From an uncultured Lysobacteraceae bacterium (GTDB lineage: Bacteria; Pseudomonadota; Gammaproteobacteria; Xanthomonadales; Rhodanobacteraceae), in contig CAMLSI010000055.1 of NCBI GenBank assembly GCA_946482585.1, positions 1 through 16,047 on the forward strand: a stretch of 16,047 nucleotides of DNA, written 5' to 3'. The notes beneath the pieces were generated by a model. That model worked only from the letters and a program-made list of their open reading frames with translations, searched no databases and was not told the DNA's origin. The position numbers and the translations under genes were made by a program. Position 1 is the stretch's first letter. Every line of letters starts with the position of its first letter. Positions 7,539 through 14,117 of the stretch are shown in pieces.

Positions 7539-7578
7539 GCACTCCTGATCACGACAGTCCTGTCATGCCACGGAGTGC
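7539..7578 (-). promoter_or_regulatory. Leader hairpin that buries the ribosome-binding site of the beta-helix gene
   Basis: On the minus strand GCACTCC (7578-7572) pairs perfectly with GGAGTGC (7545-7539), which contains most of the AGGAG ribosome-binding site 3 nt before the ATG at 7535. Between them a second stem, CATGACA (7567-7561) with TGTCGTG (7556-7550), closes on the loop GGAC, including one U-G pair. The two stems are separated by a 4x4 internal loop. This is 14 pairs in a 40-nt leader. It could limit translation or act as a thermosensor. The inner GACAG-N2-CTGTC could instead be a DNA operator. Confidence 0.45.
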
Positions 7579-7649
7579 GGCGGGTGCGGGGGCCAGTACG
7601 GCGCTGGTCCGTGGGCAGGCCCGGCGGCAGGCCGAGCCATTCGAGCGCG

Positions 7650-7682
7650 GCGACGACGGCGAAGCGGACTCGCCGCCGTCGC
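7650..7682 (-). terminator. Hairpin after the PEP mutase-family gene
   Basis: GCGACGACGGCGA (7650-7662) and TCGCCGCCGTCGC (7670-7682) pair at 12 of 13 positions around a 7-nt loop, beginning 9 nt beyond the stop codon of the minus-strand gene that ends at 7691. There is no T-run after it, so it may be a terminator of the hairpin-only type or an mRNA-stabilising stem. Confidence 0.45.
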
Positions 7683-7690
7683 TCCGATGT

Positions 7691-8458
7691 TCAGCCGTAG
7701 ATCGCCTTCGCAGCGTCCTTCACCGCGTTCATCGCCGCGAGATAAGGGCCGGGGCCATGACTGATGCGCGCAACGCCGGCCGCGGCGAGCGCGTCGAACG
7801 AAGGCGCCCCCGGCCCGATCATGATGTTGATCGGCAGCGCCGATGCGCCCGTGAGCCGCGCGATCAGCGCCGTCTCGACGAGTCCCGGAACGAACAGGCC
7901 GTCGGCACCGGCGTCCGCATACGCCCTGGCGCGCTCCAGTGCGGCGTCGACCATCGCCGCGTCGTGCGCAGCGGCAGGATGCTGGAAGAACACGTCGCAG
8001 CGCGCGTTCACGAAGAATGCGACGCCGCTGCGGTCGGCTGCGGCGCGCGCCTGCGCGAGGCGCGCCGCCGCAGCCTCGATCGGACGCAGACTGCCGTCGC
8101 CGGCGAAGCTGTCTTCGAGGTTGCAGCCGATCGCACCGGCATCGATCGCCGCCGCCACGGTGCGACCGACCTCGGCCGGCGTCTCGCCGTACCCGCTTTC
8201 GAGATCGACGGTCACCGGCAGTGCCGTGTTCGCGACGATGCGGCGCAGATTCGCGAGCGCGGTGTCGAGCGGAATCTTTTCGCCGTCGGCATAGCCGTGC
8301 GCGGCGGCGACCGACCAGCTGCCCGTCGCGAGCGCGGCGGCGCCGGCATCCGCCACGGCTTTCGCGCTGCCTGCGTCCCAGATGTTGAAAAGGACCAGCG
8401 GCCGCCCCGCGGCATGCAGGGAACGGAAGGTCTGCGCTTTGTCCTGTTGCGTCGTCAT
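7691..8458 (-). CDS. Isocitrate lyase/PEP mutase superfamily protein
   Basis: A 255-residue soluble TIM-barrel enzyme of the isocitrate lyase/phosphoenolpyruvate mutase superfamily, whose members make or break C-C or P-C bonds next to a carboxylate using Mg2+. Characteristic stretches are 'LFNIWDAGSAKAVADAGAAA' (23-42), 'GSWSVAAAHGYADGE' (46-60), the metal-binding 'VDLESGYG' (84-91, D85 and E87) and 'GCNLEDS' (111-117, E115 and D116). The isocitrate-lyase catalytic loop K-K-C-G-H is absent, so it is not a true isocitrate lyase. Length and motifs fit the short subgroup annotated as oxaloacetate decarboxylase or PEP-mutase-like, of mostly unknown substrate. The start has GGAG about 11 nt upstream and a structured leader. 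It diverges from the porin gene. The exact reaction is not assignable. Confidence 0.88.
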   Translation of the reverse strand: MTTQQDKAQTFRSLHAAGRPLVLFNIWDAGSAKAVADAGAAALATGSWSVAAAHGYADGEKIPLDTALANLRRIVANTALPVTVDLESGYGETPAEVGRTVAAAIDAGAIGCNLEDSFAGDGSLRPIEAAAARLAQARAAADRSGVAFFVNARCDVFFQHPAAAHDAAMVDAALERARAYADAGADGLFVPGLVETALIARLTGASALPINIMIGPGAPSFDALAAAGVARISHGPGPYLAAMNAVKDAAKAIYG

Positions 8459-8471
8459 GATGATCTCGTCT

Positions 8472-8518
8472 CCGGGGAAAGATCGCCGCTATCGCGGCGC
8501 CGGGGCATAGCTTCCCCG
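8472..8518 (-). promoter_or_regulatory. Structured 5' leader with two alternative pairings
   Basis: In the leader of the PEP mutase-family gene, CGGGG (8518-8514) can pair with CCCCG (8505-8501). The longer CGGGGAA (8518-8512) can instead pair perfectly with TTCCCCG (8478-8472), which runs into the GGAG ribosome-binding site. Between them CGCCGC-GATA-GCGGCG (8499-8484) forms a 6-bp stem. The two pairings of CGGGG exclude each other, as in a translational switch, but in such GC-rich DNA chance pairing is possible. It matches no riboswitch class that I know. Confidence 0.25.
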
Positions 8519-8561
8519 TTCGTGCAGCATGGCGGCAATGACGTTGCAGATCATGCCGACT

Positions 8562-8576
8562 TGACCTTGGAGGTCA
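8562..8576. repeat. Perfect dyad TGACCT-N3-AGGTCA in the divergent region
   Basis: A 15-bp interrupted palindrome with 6-bp perfect arms, preceded by T so that the left side reads TTGACC, a -35-like sequence. It lies in the 246-bp gap between the PEP mutase-family gene and the porin gene, 129 bp before the porin start. It resembles small regulator sites (MerR-like half sites also read TTGACCTT), but no -10 box at a suitable distance was found. Confidence 0.25.
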
Positions 8577-8648
8577 TGGCATGGCGGCCGACGTCGCGTT
8601 CGCCCGGCGCATCGCGCGCCGTTTGCCCGATGGCGTCGCCGCGCGTTT

Positions 8649-8663
8649 GCGCCATCGTGGCGC
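8649..8663. repeat. Perfect dyad GCGCCA-N3-TGGCGC before the porin gene
   Basis: A 6-bp perfect inverted repeat with a 3-bp spacer, 41 bp before the ATG of the porin gene and flanked by TTT on both sides. It may be a protein-binding site or a leader stem-loop. I cannot tell which. Confidence 0.25.
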
Positions 8664-8704
8664 TTTGATACCTTGCGTCATCGCCCAATGCAGACGGACC
8701 TCGC

Positions 8705-9418
8705 ATGAACCTCGATCGTCATCGCACCGCCGGACCACTCGCCGTCGTGCTGGTCGTCGCGGCATCGGCAGCCGTATCGCCAACCGCATCGGCCACGGAC
8801 TTCAGCGGCACGGCGGCAGTGACCAGCGACTACGTGCTGCGCGGAATCTCGCAGACGCAGGGCGATCCGGCCGCGCAGTTCGGCGCGCGACTCGCGTTCG
8901 ATTCGGGCCTGTATGCGTCGGCCTGGGGTTCGCAGGTCGACTTCGGCCCGACGCTGGGCACCGATGCGGAGATCGACGCCGCGATCGGCTTCAATCGCAC
9001 GTTCGGCGAGCGCTGGAACCTCGACGTGAACCTGACGCGGTACTTCTATGCCGGCACGCGCGGCGACACGAACCTCGACTACAACGAGGTCATCGCGACG
9101 GTGACGCTCGATCAGCGTTGGTGGGCGTTGGTCGCCGGATCGGACGACGTATTCGCGACCGGTTCGCGCGGCATCTACGGCGAACTCGGCGCGAAATTTC
9201 CGCTCGACGCGCGCTGGCGGCTCGAAGCCGTCGCCGGCTACTACGACCTGGCCGATGCCTACGACGACAGCTATGCGCGCGCGCAACTGTCCGCGATCTG
9301 CCGCATCGGCAGCGTAGACCTGCGCGCATCCGCGCACTGGACCAGCGACGCGGCGGACTTCCTGTTTCCGGAGCTCGGCGGCAATCGCGCCGAAATCGCG
9401 GCGACCTGGAACTTCTAG
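8705..9418 (+). CDS. TorF-family putative outer-membrane porin
   Basis: A 237-residue predicted outer-membrane beta-barrel of the TorF/TIGR02001 group of putative porins. A signal peptide with AxA cleavage after residue 30 (ASA|TDF) leads into 'FSGTAAVTSDYVLRGISQTQGDPA' (33-56), the family hallmark (TSDYxxRGISQT). This is followed by alternating aromatic strands such as 'GLYASAWGSQVDF' and 'WNLDVNLTRYFYAGT', and the protein ends in WNF, the terminal phenylalanine used by the BAM assembly machinery. Length and layout are normal. Substrate and physiological role are unknown. The ATG at 8705 has no good ribosome-binding site, but the signal peptide starts there. It diverges from the PEP mutase-family gene, and two small dyads lie in the shared upstream region. 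Confidence 0.9.
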   Translation: MNLDRHRTAGPLAVVLVVAASAAVSPTASATDFSGTAAVTSDYVLRGISQTQGDPAAQFGARLAFDSGLYASAWGSQVDFGPTLGTDAEIDAAIGFNRTFGERWNLDVNLTRYFYAGTRGDTNLDYNEVIATVTLDQRWWALVAGSDDVFATGSRGIYGELGAKFPLDARWRLEAVAGYYDLADAYDDSYARAQLSAICRIGSVDLRASAHWTSDAADFLFPELGGNRAEIAATWNF

Positions 9419-9532
9419 CGCGCGCAGGCTGCGGTGAGGCGCAGGCGATCCGCAACCGGCGCGCGCGTCACGGCGGTGCCCGTGTCGACCTGCACCGCAA
9501 CGCGCAGGCCGTCCGGCACGCTCCCCCACGCG

Positions 9533-10006
9533 TCAATGCGTGATCCACGCAATGCGCCGCAGCCGTTTCGGGTGCACGAGCTGTTCGAACAACGCGAACG
9601 GAATGCAGATCAGTTCCGTATGCGTGCCGGCGTTGAAGATGATTTCCTCGTCGTCGGACAAGCTGTCGTCGACGTAGACGTCGAGCCCGTAGAGATTGCC
9701 GAACGGCGGCATGGCACCGGCTTCGCAATCGGGGAACAGCGCGGCGAATTCGCTCTCGTGGGCGAGTTCGACGGTTTCGCTGCCGGTCGCGAGAGCGAGC
9801 GCGGCGAGATCGAGACGGCGGTCGGCGCCGAGTACGATCATGGCCGCGCGCCCATCGAGCTTCACGATGACCGTCTTGGCGAATTCCCGATCGTCGAGCC
9901 GCGCACTCTGCGCGGTATCGTGCGCCGTTTGCGCGCGCGCGTGATGGATGGTTTCGAAACCGATGCCCTGCTCGTGCAGGTAGCGTTGCAACCGGGGTTC
10001 GGACAT
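9533..10006 (-). CDS. YbaK/YeaK-type aminoacyl-tRNA deacylase-domain protein
   Basis: A 157-residue stand-alone protein of the YbaK/ProRS-editing (INS) superfamily, which hydrolyses mischarged aminoacyl-tRNAs in the cytosol. It shows the lysine-bearing strand 'FAKTVIVKLDG' (42-52), in which K44 is the likely equivalent of the conserved lysine. It also has the substrate-pocket motif 'GAMPPFGNLYGLDVYVD' (97-113) and the carboxy 'IIFNAGTHTELICIPFALFEQL'. The pattern is nearer YeaK (ProXp-type relatives) than Cys-tRNA-specific YbaK, but which mischarged tRNA it acts on cannot be read off. GGAGGT lies 6 nt before the ATG, one of the strongest ribosome-binding sites in the window. It lies 303 bp downstream of gdx and converges with the porin gene. 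Confidence 0.92.
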   Translation of the reverse strand: MSEPRLQRYLHEQGIGFETIHHARAQTAHDTAQSARLDDREFAKTVIVKLDGRAAMIVLGADRRLDLAALALATGSETVELAHESEFAALFPDCEAGAMPPFGNLYGLDVYVDDSLSDDEEIIFNAGTHTELICIPFALFEQLVHPKRLRRIAWITH

Positions 10007-10309
10007 GGCCTGACCTCCGCAGTCGCGCTGCCCTCCGGCGCCGCGACCGAATCGTGCGAGCCGGCGCCGGCATCCCGTCCGGCGCGGATGCGCGGCGAGC
10101 GCCGCCAGGCGTTCGCCGCCATAGCTGCAGGCCGCAGCCGCGGCGCCGAGGACAGTCGTCCGTTCCGCGCGCGGCGGCGATCTGCGCGAGCAGGTTACTC
10201 CTGTCGCGAAGACCGCCGCCAGCCGGTTTTCGGCGAAAACGCCATCGCAATCGTGACATTCCGATACGGCAGCGGCCGCCGGCGAGCCGCAGAACGAGCG
10301 TCGCGTCCG
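10007..10309. other. 303-bp gap between gdx and the YbaK-type gene
   Basis: No gene is supported here. The open frames are arginine-rich and match no family. The region must hold the promoter of the downstream minus-strand deacylase gene or its read-through from gdx, but I see no clear -35/-10 pair. The one distinct object is the 15-bp palindrome at 10226-10240. GC content is high, with a slightly AT-richer patch at about 10225-10265. Confidence 0.5.
10226..10240. repeat. Palindrome GTTTTCG-G-CGAAAAC
   Basis: A perfect 7-bp inverted repeat around one central base, in an AT-richer patch about 220 bp upstream of the deacylase gene and about 70 bp beyond the gdx stop. It could be an operator. 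The single-base loop makes it unlikely to be an RNA terminator. No matching regulator is encoded next to it. Confidence 0.3.
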
Positions 10310-10627
10310 CTACGGCGCTGCGGCCTTGAGCCCTGCGAGTCCGAGCACGATCAGCAGAATCGACGCGACGCGCAGCAGGCTCAGCGCTTCGCCGAGAAAC
10401 ACCATGCCGACGATTGCCGTGCCGACCGCGCCGATGCCGGTCCAGATCGCATAGGCGGTGCCGAGCGGCAGACCGCGCAGCGCGAGCGACAGCAGGAGGA
10501 AGCTCACGGACATGGCCGCGAGCGTGAGCACGGAGGGAACCATGCGCGTCCAGCCGTCGCTGTAGCGCAGGCCGACGGCCCAGCCGATCTCGAACAGACC
10601 GGCGAAAAACAGCAGTACCCAGTACAT
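10310..10627 (-). CDS. gdx: Guanidinium exporter Gdx (SugE), SMR family
   Basis: A 105-residue small multidrug resistance family transporter of the SugE/Gdx subtype, which as an antiparallel dimer exchanges guanidinium for protons across the inner membrane. It aligns closely with E. coli SugE as I remember it. The opening 'MYWVLLFFAGLFEIGWAVGL' carries the essential E13 and the Gdx-type 'FEIGWAVGLRY'. Later come 'PSVLTLAAMSVSFLLLSLAL', 'LPLGTAYAIWTGIGAVGTAI' and 'VFLGEALSLLRVASILLIVLG', making four helices. The frame is open back to an ATG at 10660, but that codon lies in the riboswitch. ATG 10627 matches the family start. The upstream riboswitch supports guanidinium as the substrate. The gene lies 113 bp downstream of the DUF1993 gene, apparently with its own leader. 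Confidence 0.96.
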   Translation of the reverse strand: MYWVLLFFAGLFEIGWAVGLRYSDGWTRMVPSVLTLAAMSVSFLLLSLALRGLPLGTAYAIWTGIGAVGTAIVGMVFLGEALSLLRVASILLIVLGLAGLKAAAP

Positions 10628-10633
10628 GACGAA

Positions 10634-10692
10634 CCCCGTCTGCAGCGGGGCCGTCCCCAATCATCACGAACGCGGCGGGTCGTCCCGCCGCG
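10634..10692 (-). ncRNA. Guanidine-II (mini-ykkC) riboswitch in the gdx leader
   Basis: Two hairpins with the class-defining ACGR loops precede gdx. P1 is a 9-bp stem, CGCGGCGGG with CCCGCCGCG, around ACGA (10692-10671). After an 11-nt linker, P2 is GGGG-ACGG-CCCC (10658-10647), extended by one U-G pair. Guanidine binds dimerised ACGR loops and stabilises both stems. Downstream, CCCCG from P2 (10650-10646) can instead pair with CGGGG (10638-10634), 6 nt before the ATG, across a 7-nt loop. So ligand binding should free the ribosome-binding region and turn translation on. This matches established knowledge that the class usually controls SugE-type exporters. No promoter was pinned down upstream. 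Confidence 0.93.
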
Positions 10693-10740
10693 CCGCGCAT
10701 TCTGCCTCAATCGCGTGAACGCGGTGTAACCCTTTCGCGC

Positions 10741-11247
10741 TCAGCGCGCGCCGAGGAAGTCGCGCTTGCCGAGCTCTACGCCGTTGTGACGCAGGATCAG
10801 GTAGACCGCCGTCACATGGAAATAAAAGTTCGGCAACGCGAAGCCCACGAGATAGTCCGCGCCCTGGAACACGAGTTCCTCGGCGCGCGTCTTCACGCGC
10901 ACCTCGCGCCGCTCCGCGCCCTCGAACGCGGCATCCTCGATCGAATCGACGTAGGCCAGCGTCTTCGCGATGCGTTCCTTCAGTTCGGGCAGCGTGGTCT
11001 CGACGTCCTCGAACACGGGCAGCGTCTGCCCGGCCAGACGCCCCGCCATGCCCTTGGCCATGTCGCAGGCAATCTGCACCTGACGCGTCAGCGGAAACAT
11101 ATCGGGCGCGAGACGCGAGCCGAGCAGCACGCCGACGTCGAAATTCTTCGCCGCGGCATGCGCGGCAGCCTTGTCGAGCAGCGTGTCGAGCACGGTGAGA
11201 TTGCGGCGAACGGTGGTCTTTACGGTCTGCGAAACGGGCAACGTCAT
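10741..11247 (-). CDS. DUF1993 family protein
   Basis: A 168-residue soluble protein matching the DUF1993 family as I recall it, a DinB-like helical-bundle group of unknown activity. Typical stretches are 'TVLDTLLDKAAAHAAAKNFD' (18-37), 'SRLAPDMFPLTRQVQIACDMAKG' (44-66), 'AKTLAYVDSI' and the carboxy 'LPNFYFHVTAVYLILRHNGVELGKRDFLG'. The last is the strongest signature, with histidines that could bind metal as in DinB folds. Length is normal for the family. AGGAA lies about 9 nt before the ATG. The gene diverges from the FAD oxidoreductase gene across 143 bp and precedes the riboswitch and gdx on the same strand. No functional link with guanidine is apparent. Confidence 0.88.
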   Translation of the reverse strand: MTLPVSQTVKTTVRRNLTVLDTLLDKAAAHAAAKNFDVGVLLGSRLAPDMFPLTRQVQIACDMAKGMAGRLAGQTLPVFEDVETTLPELKERIAKTLAYVDSIEDAAFEGAERREVRVKTRAEELVFQGADYLVGFALPNFYFHVTAVYLILRHNGVELGKRDFLGAR

Positions 11248-11390
11248 GGGATGCGGTTCCTGGCGTGTGAGGACGAAAACCTTTTCATGGCGGCGCGGCC
11301 GCGGCCAGCGCCGGTTCCGCCAACACGGCGACGGAATTCGCGGCGATCGACAGCGTTCGCGCGCGCCGTGCCCTGCAGCGGTCCCGCGAC

Positions 11391-12620
11391 ATGAGCGCCG
11401 CCGCGATGGATCTCAAGAGCGGCTATCCGTTCTGGGCGGTAAAGAACGGACTGCCCGCGACGTTTCCGCCGCTGGCCAGAGACCGGCGCTGCGAGGTCGC
11501 CGTCCTCGGGGCGGGCATCAGCGGCGCGCTGATCGCGCACGAACTCGCGACGCACGGCTTCGACGTGACCGTGCTCGACGAACGCGACGTGGCCTGGGGC
11601 AGCACCGCCGCGAGCACCGCGCTGATCCAGTACGAGATCGACACGCATCTGACCGACCTCGCGCGCCGCTACGGCTTGCCGGGCGCGCTGCTCGCGTATC
11701 GGTCCTGCGTCGAAGCGATCGGGCAGCTGCGCGACGTCGTCACATCGCATCGCCATGCCGGCTGGCGAGACTGCGAAAGCCTCTACTACGCGAGCCGCGC
11801 GCGCGACGCGAAGACGCTCGCGCGCGAGTTCGCGCTGCGCGAAGCGAACGGCTTCGACGTCGAATGGCTGGACGCGGCACGGCTGCGCACGCGCTACGGC
11901 ATCGCCGCGCCTGCGGCGATCCTGAATCGGCCCGCGGCGGGCTTCGATCCGTATCGTCTGACATACGACCTGCTGCAGCGGCTGCGGCGCAACGGCACGG
12001 CGGTATTCGACCACACGGCCGTCGCGCAGATCCGGCCGCGCAGCCGCGACGTGCTGCTGACGACGCGCGAAGGACTCGAAGTGCGCGCAGCCCGCGTCGT
12101 GATCGCCGCCGGCTACGCGGGTCAGCGCTGGCTCGCGCGGCGCGTCGCGCGCCATCGCAGCAGCTATGCCTTCGTCACCGACCCCATCGACCCGGCCCTG
12201 CTGGGACCACTGGACCGCACCCTGGTCTGGGAGTCGGCGCGGCCGTACCGCTATCTGCGCGCGACCGCCGATCATCGTCTCATCGTCGGCGGCGAGGACG
12301 ACGCGATCGATGTGCCCGCGCGGCGCGACCGGCGAGTCGCCAGCAAGGTCGAACGGTTGCGGAAAGCCGTCCACCGGCAATTCCCGCACCTGCCGCTGCT
12401 GCCTGCGTTTTCGTGGGCCGGCACGTTCGCCGAAACGCACGACGGCCTGCCCTATTTCGGCGCGCATCCGCAGTACGGCCCGCGCGTGCTGTTCGCGATG
12501 GCCTACGGCGGCAACGGCATCACCTACTCGATGCTCGGCGCGAATCTGCTGCGCGCCGTGATCGAACGCCGTCCGCATCCGCTCGCGAGCCTGTTCGCGT
12601 TCGATCGCGCGCGACGCTGA
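11391..12620 (+). CDS. FAD-dependent oxidoreductase, DAO family
   Basis: A 409-residue flavoprotein of the D-amino-acid-oxidase-like (DAO) family, which oxidises amines or amino acids using FAD. The dinucleotide-binding fold is at 35-66 (VAVLGAGISGALIAHEL, glycines at 40, 42 and 45, ending at the acidic VLDERD), followed by 'AWGSTAASTALIQYEID' (68-84), which contacts the flavin. A late 'AMAYGGNGITYSMLGANLLRA' closes the FAD site. The opening 'DLKSGYPFWAVKNGL' is shared by a subgroup of such proteins in proteobacteria. Substrate is unknown. ATG 11391 is used, but ATG 11406, starting MDLKSGYPFW, is almost as likely, and neither has a good ribosome-binding site. The hemerythrin-like gene follows after 27 bp, suggesting co-transcription. 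Confidence 0.88.
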   Translation: MSAAAMDLKSGYPFWAVKNGLPATFPPLARDRRCEVAVLGAGISGALIAHELATHGFDVTVLDERDVAWGSTAASTALIQYEIDTHLTDLARRYGLPGALLAYRSCVEAIGQLRDVVTSHRHAGWRDCESLYYASRARDAKTLAREFALREANGFDVEWLDAARLRTRYGIAAPAAILNRPAAGFDPYRLTYDLLQRLRRNGTAVFDHTAVAQIRPRSRDVLLTTREGLEVRAARVVIAAGYAGQRWLARRVARHRSSYAFVTDPIDPALLGPLDRTLVWESARPYRYLRATADHRLIVGGEDDAIDVPARRDRRVASKVERLRKAVHRQFPHLPLLPAFSWAGTFAETHDGLPYFGAHPQYGPRVLFAMAYGGNGITYSMLGANLLRAVIERRPHPLASLFAFDRARR

Positions 12621-12647
12621 GCATCGATACGCTTCCAGGAGCCCGCC

Positions 12648-13106
12648 ATGACCGAAACGATCTACGACGCATTGCGCGAAAGCCATGAGATCCAGCGCTC
12701 GCTGTGCCGCAAGCTGCTGCGTTCGAAACCGGGGACGGCCGCACGCACGCACGTGTTCGCGCGACTGCGCGTCGAACTCGCCGCGCACGAGGCGGCGGAG
12801 GAGCGCTATCTCTACGTGCCCATGCTCATGGATGATGCCGGACTCGACTCGTCGCGGCATGCACTGCACGAGCACCACGAACTCGATGAGCTCGTCGAAG
12901 CGCTGCAGGTCGCCGACAAGTCCGGGCGCGGCTGGATGGCGACGGCGAAGAAGCTCTCCGAGAAAGTCCATCACCATCTGCGCGAAGAAGAGAAAAAATT
13001 CTTCCAGGTCTCCGGCAAGATCATTTCCGGCATGCAGAAGACACGCCTCGCGCGGCTCTATCGGCGAGACTACGCGCGACTGCAGAAACGACTCGCGGCG
13101 CCCTGA
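12648..13106 (+). CDS. Hemerythrin-like HHE-domain protein
   Basis: A 152-residue four-helix-bundle protein of the hemerythrin HHE cation-binding family, predicted to hold a di-iron site for O2, NO or oxidant sensing or iron storage. Candidate ligands are H13 (ESHEIQ), H47 and E51 (AAHEAAEE), a histidine among H71-H77 (HALHEHHEL), and H108-H110 with E114 (KVHHHLREEEKKFF). This matches the H ... HxxxE ... H ... HxxxE layout. No signal peptide or fused domain is present, so it is cytosolic. AGGAG lies 6 nt before the ATG. Located 27 bp after the FAD oxidoreductase gene, it may serve the same oxygen- or peroxide-related function, but this is inferred. Confidence 0.92.
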   Translation: MTETIYDALRESHEIQRSLCRKLLRSKPGTAARTHVFARLRVELAAHEAAEERYLYVPMLMDDAGLDSSRHALHEHHELDELVEALQVADKSGRGWMATAKKLSEKVHHHLREEEKKFFQVSGKIISGMQKTRLARLYRRDYARLQKRLAAP

Positions 13107-13212
13107 CGCGTTGCCGGCCGCTACCGTGACCCATGGGCCATTCGGACGCCGGCCTGTTTGGGCCACGTTTCACTACGCTGCACAGTGCGGGACATCCCCA
13201 AGGTATAGGCCG

Positions 13213-14088
13213 ATGAAATCGACGCAGACCCCCTTTTTCCATGTCGATGTGTTCGCGCGCCGCGCACTCGCAGGCAACGGGCTCGCGGTGTTTCTCGACA
13301 CCGACGGCTGGAGCGATCGCCGCATGCAGGAGTTGACGCGCGAGATGCTCCAGATGGAATCGATCTTCCTCAGCAAGATCGACGCGAACGGCGCGACCGC
13401 GCGCATCTTCACGATACAGGGAGAGCTTCCGTACGCCGGCCATCCCGTGCTCGGCGCGGCCGCGGTCCTGCACCGCACGCAGGCGCCGAATCTCGACGAC
13501 GCGCGCTGGCGTTTGCGCCTGCCGCTGCGCAGCGTCCAGGTGACGACGCGCCGGCACGGCCTCGCCATGTTCACGGAAATGGACCAGGGCACGCCGGTAT
13601 TCGGCCCGCCCATTGCCGCGGCGGACGCAAGCGCCGTGCTCCAGGCGCTGAATCTCGATCCGAGCGACCTCGTCGTCGGCCTGCCGCTGCAGCGCGTTTC
13701 GACAGGACTGCCCTATCTGATAGTGCCTGTCACCGCCGAGGCGCTCGCCCTCGCGACAGTGCGCGGCCGCGATCTGGAAAGCCAGCTCGCCGCGTTCGAT
13801 GCGCGCTTTGCCTATCTGCTCGACCCGGATACGCCGGAAGGACGCACCTGGGACAACCTCGGCGAAGCCGAAGACGTCGCGACGGGCAGCGCGGCCGGAC
13901 CCGTCGCCGCGTATCTGCACCGCTATGGCCGCTTCCCCGCGTCCCGCGCGGCGACCTTGCAGCAGGGACGCTACGCCGGCCGTCCCAGCGAGCTCGGCAT
14001 GCGTTTCGTCGGCGATCGCGTCTTCGTCAGCGGCGAGGTCTGGCCGCTGATCTCCGGAGTGCTCGAACTCTCGCCCGAAACGATCTAG
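13213..14088 (+). CDS. PhzF-family isomerase/epimerase
   Basis: A 291-residue protein of the PhzF family (diaminopimelate-epimerase fold). The named member isomerises trans-2,3-dihydro-3-hydroxyanthranilate in phenazine synthesis, but most members, including chromosomal ones such as this, have unknown substrates. Visible motifs are 'VDVFARRALAGNGLAVF' (11-27), the catalytic glutamate region 'MLQMESIFL' (E49), 'GELPYAGHPVLGAAAVL' at about 70-86, and the carboxy 'EDVATGSAAGPVAAYL', the second half of the active site. No phenazine genes are nearby, so phenazine synthesis is not implied. AAGG about 10 nt upstream and the family start support ATG 13213. The frame is open further upstream but there overlaps the hemerythrin-like gene. 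A strong hairpin follows the stop. Confidence 0.92.
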   Translation: MKSTQTPFFHVDVFARRALAGNGLAVFLDTDGWSDRRMQELTREMLQMESIFLSKIDANGATARIFTIQGELPYAGHPVLGAAAVLHRTQAPNLDDARWRLRLPLRSVQVTTRRHGLAMFTEMDQGTPVFGPPIAAADASAVLQALNLDPSDLVVGLPLQRVSTGLPYLIVPVTAEALALATVRGRDLESQLAAFDARFAYLLDPDTPEGRTWDNLGEAEDVATGSAAGPVAAYLHRYGRFPASRAATLQQGRYAGRPSELGMRFVGDRVFVSGEVWPLISGVLELSPETI

Positions 14089-14117
14089 GAGCCGTCGGCG
14101 CAGAGACCCGGGGGCCT

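Noticed and set aside
7691..8458. Isocitrate lyase of the glyoxylate shunt
   Set aside because: The protein is too short (255 residues) and lacks the K-K-C-G-H catalytic loop.
8576..8668. Short plus-strand frames starting at 8576 and 8581 near a GGAGGT sequence
   Set aside because: The GGAGGT is part of the perfect dyad at 8562-8576. The 8576 frame is only 30 codons with its ATG too close to the site, and the 8581 frame runs on as an arginine-rich shadow of the porin gene.
9415..9535. A minus-strand frame after the YbaK-type stop reading VPDGLRVAVQVDTGTAVTRA and ending at 9415
   Set aside because: It looks protein-like and has high GC at third positions, but so do other frames here. There is no start codon with a convincing ribosome-binding site and no recognisable family. 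It could be a gene remnant, but it is not supported enough to list.
9468..10700. Minus-strand open frame of 410 codons spanning gdx and the YbaK-type gene
   Set aside because: It is arginine-rich, overlaps two well-recognised genes in another frame, and crosses the riboswitch.
11244..13166. Minus-strand open frame of 640 codons
   Set aside because: It is antisense to the FAD oxidoreductase and hemerythrin-like genes, which have clear motifs. No domain was seen in the antisense translation.
13213..14088. A phenazine biosynthesis locus
   Set aside because: Only a PhzF-family gene is present. Stand-alone members of this family are common and no other phz gene is in the window.
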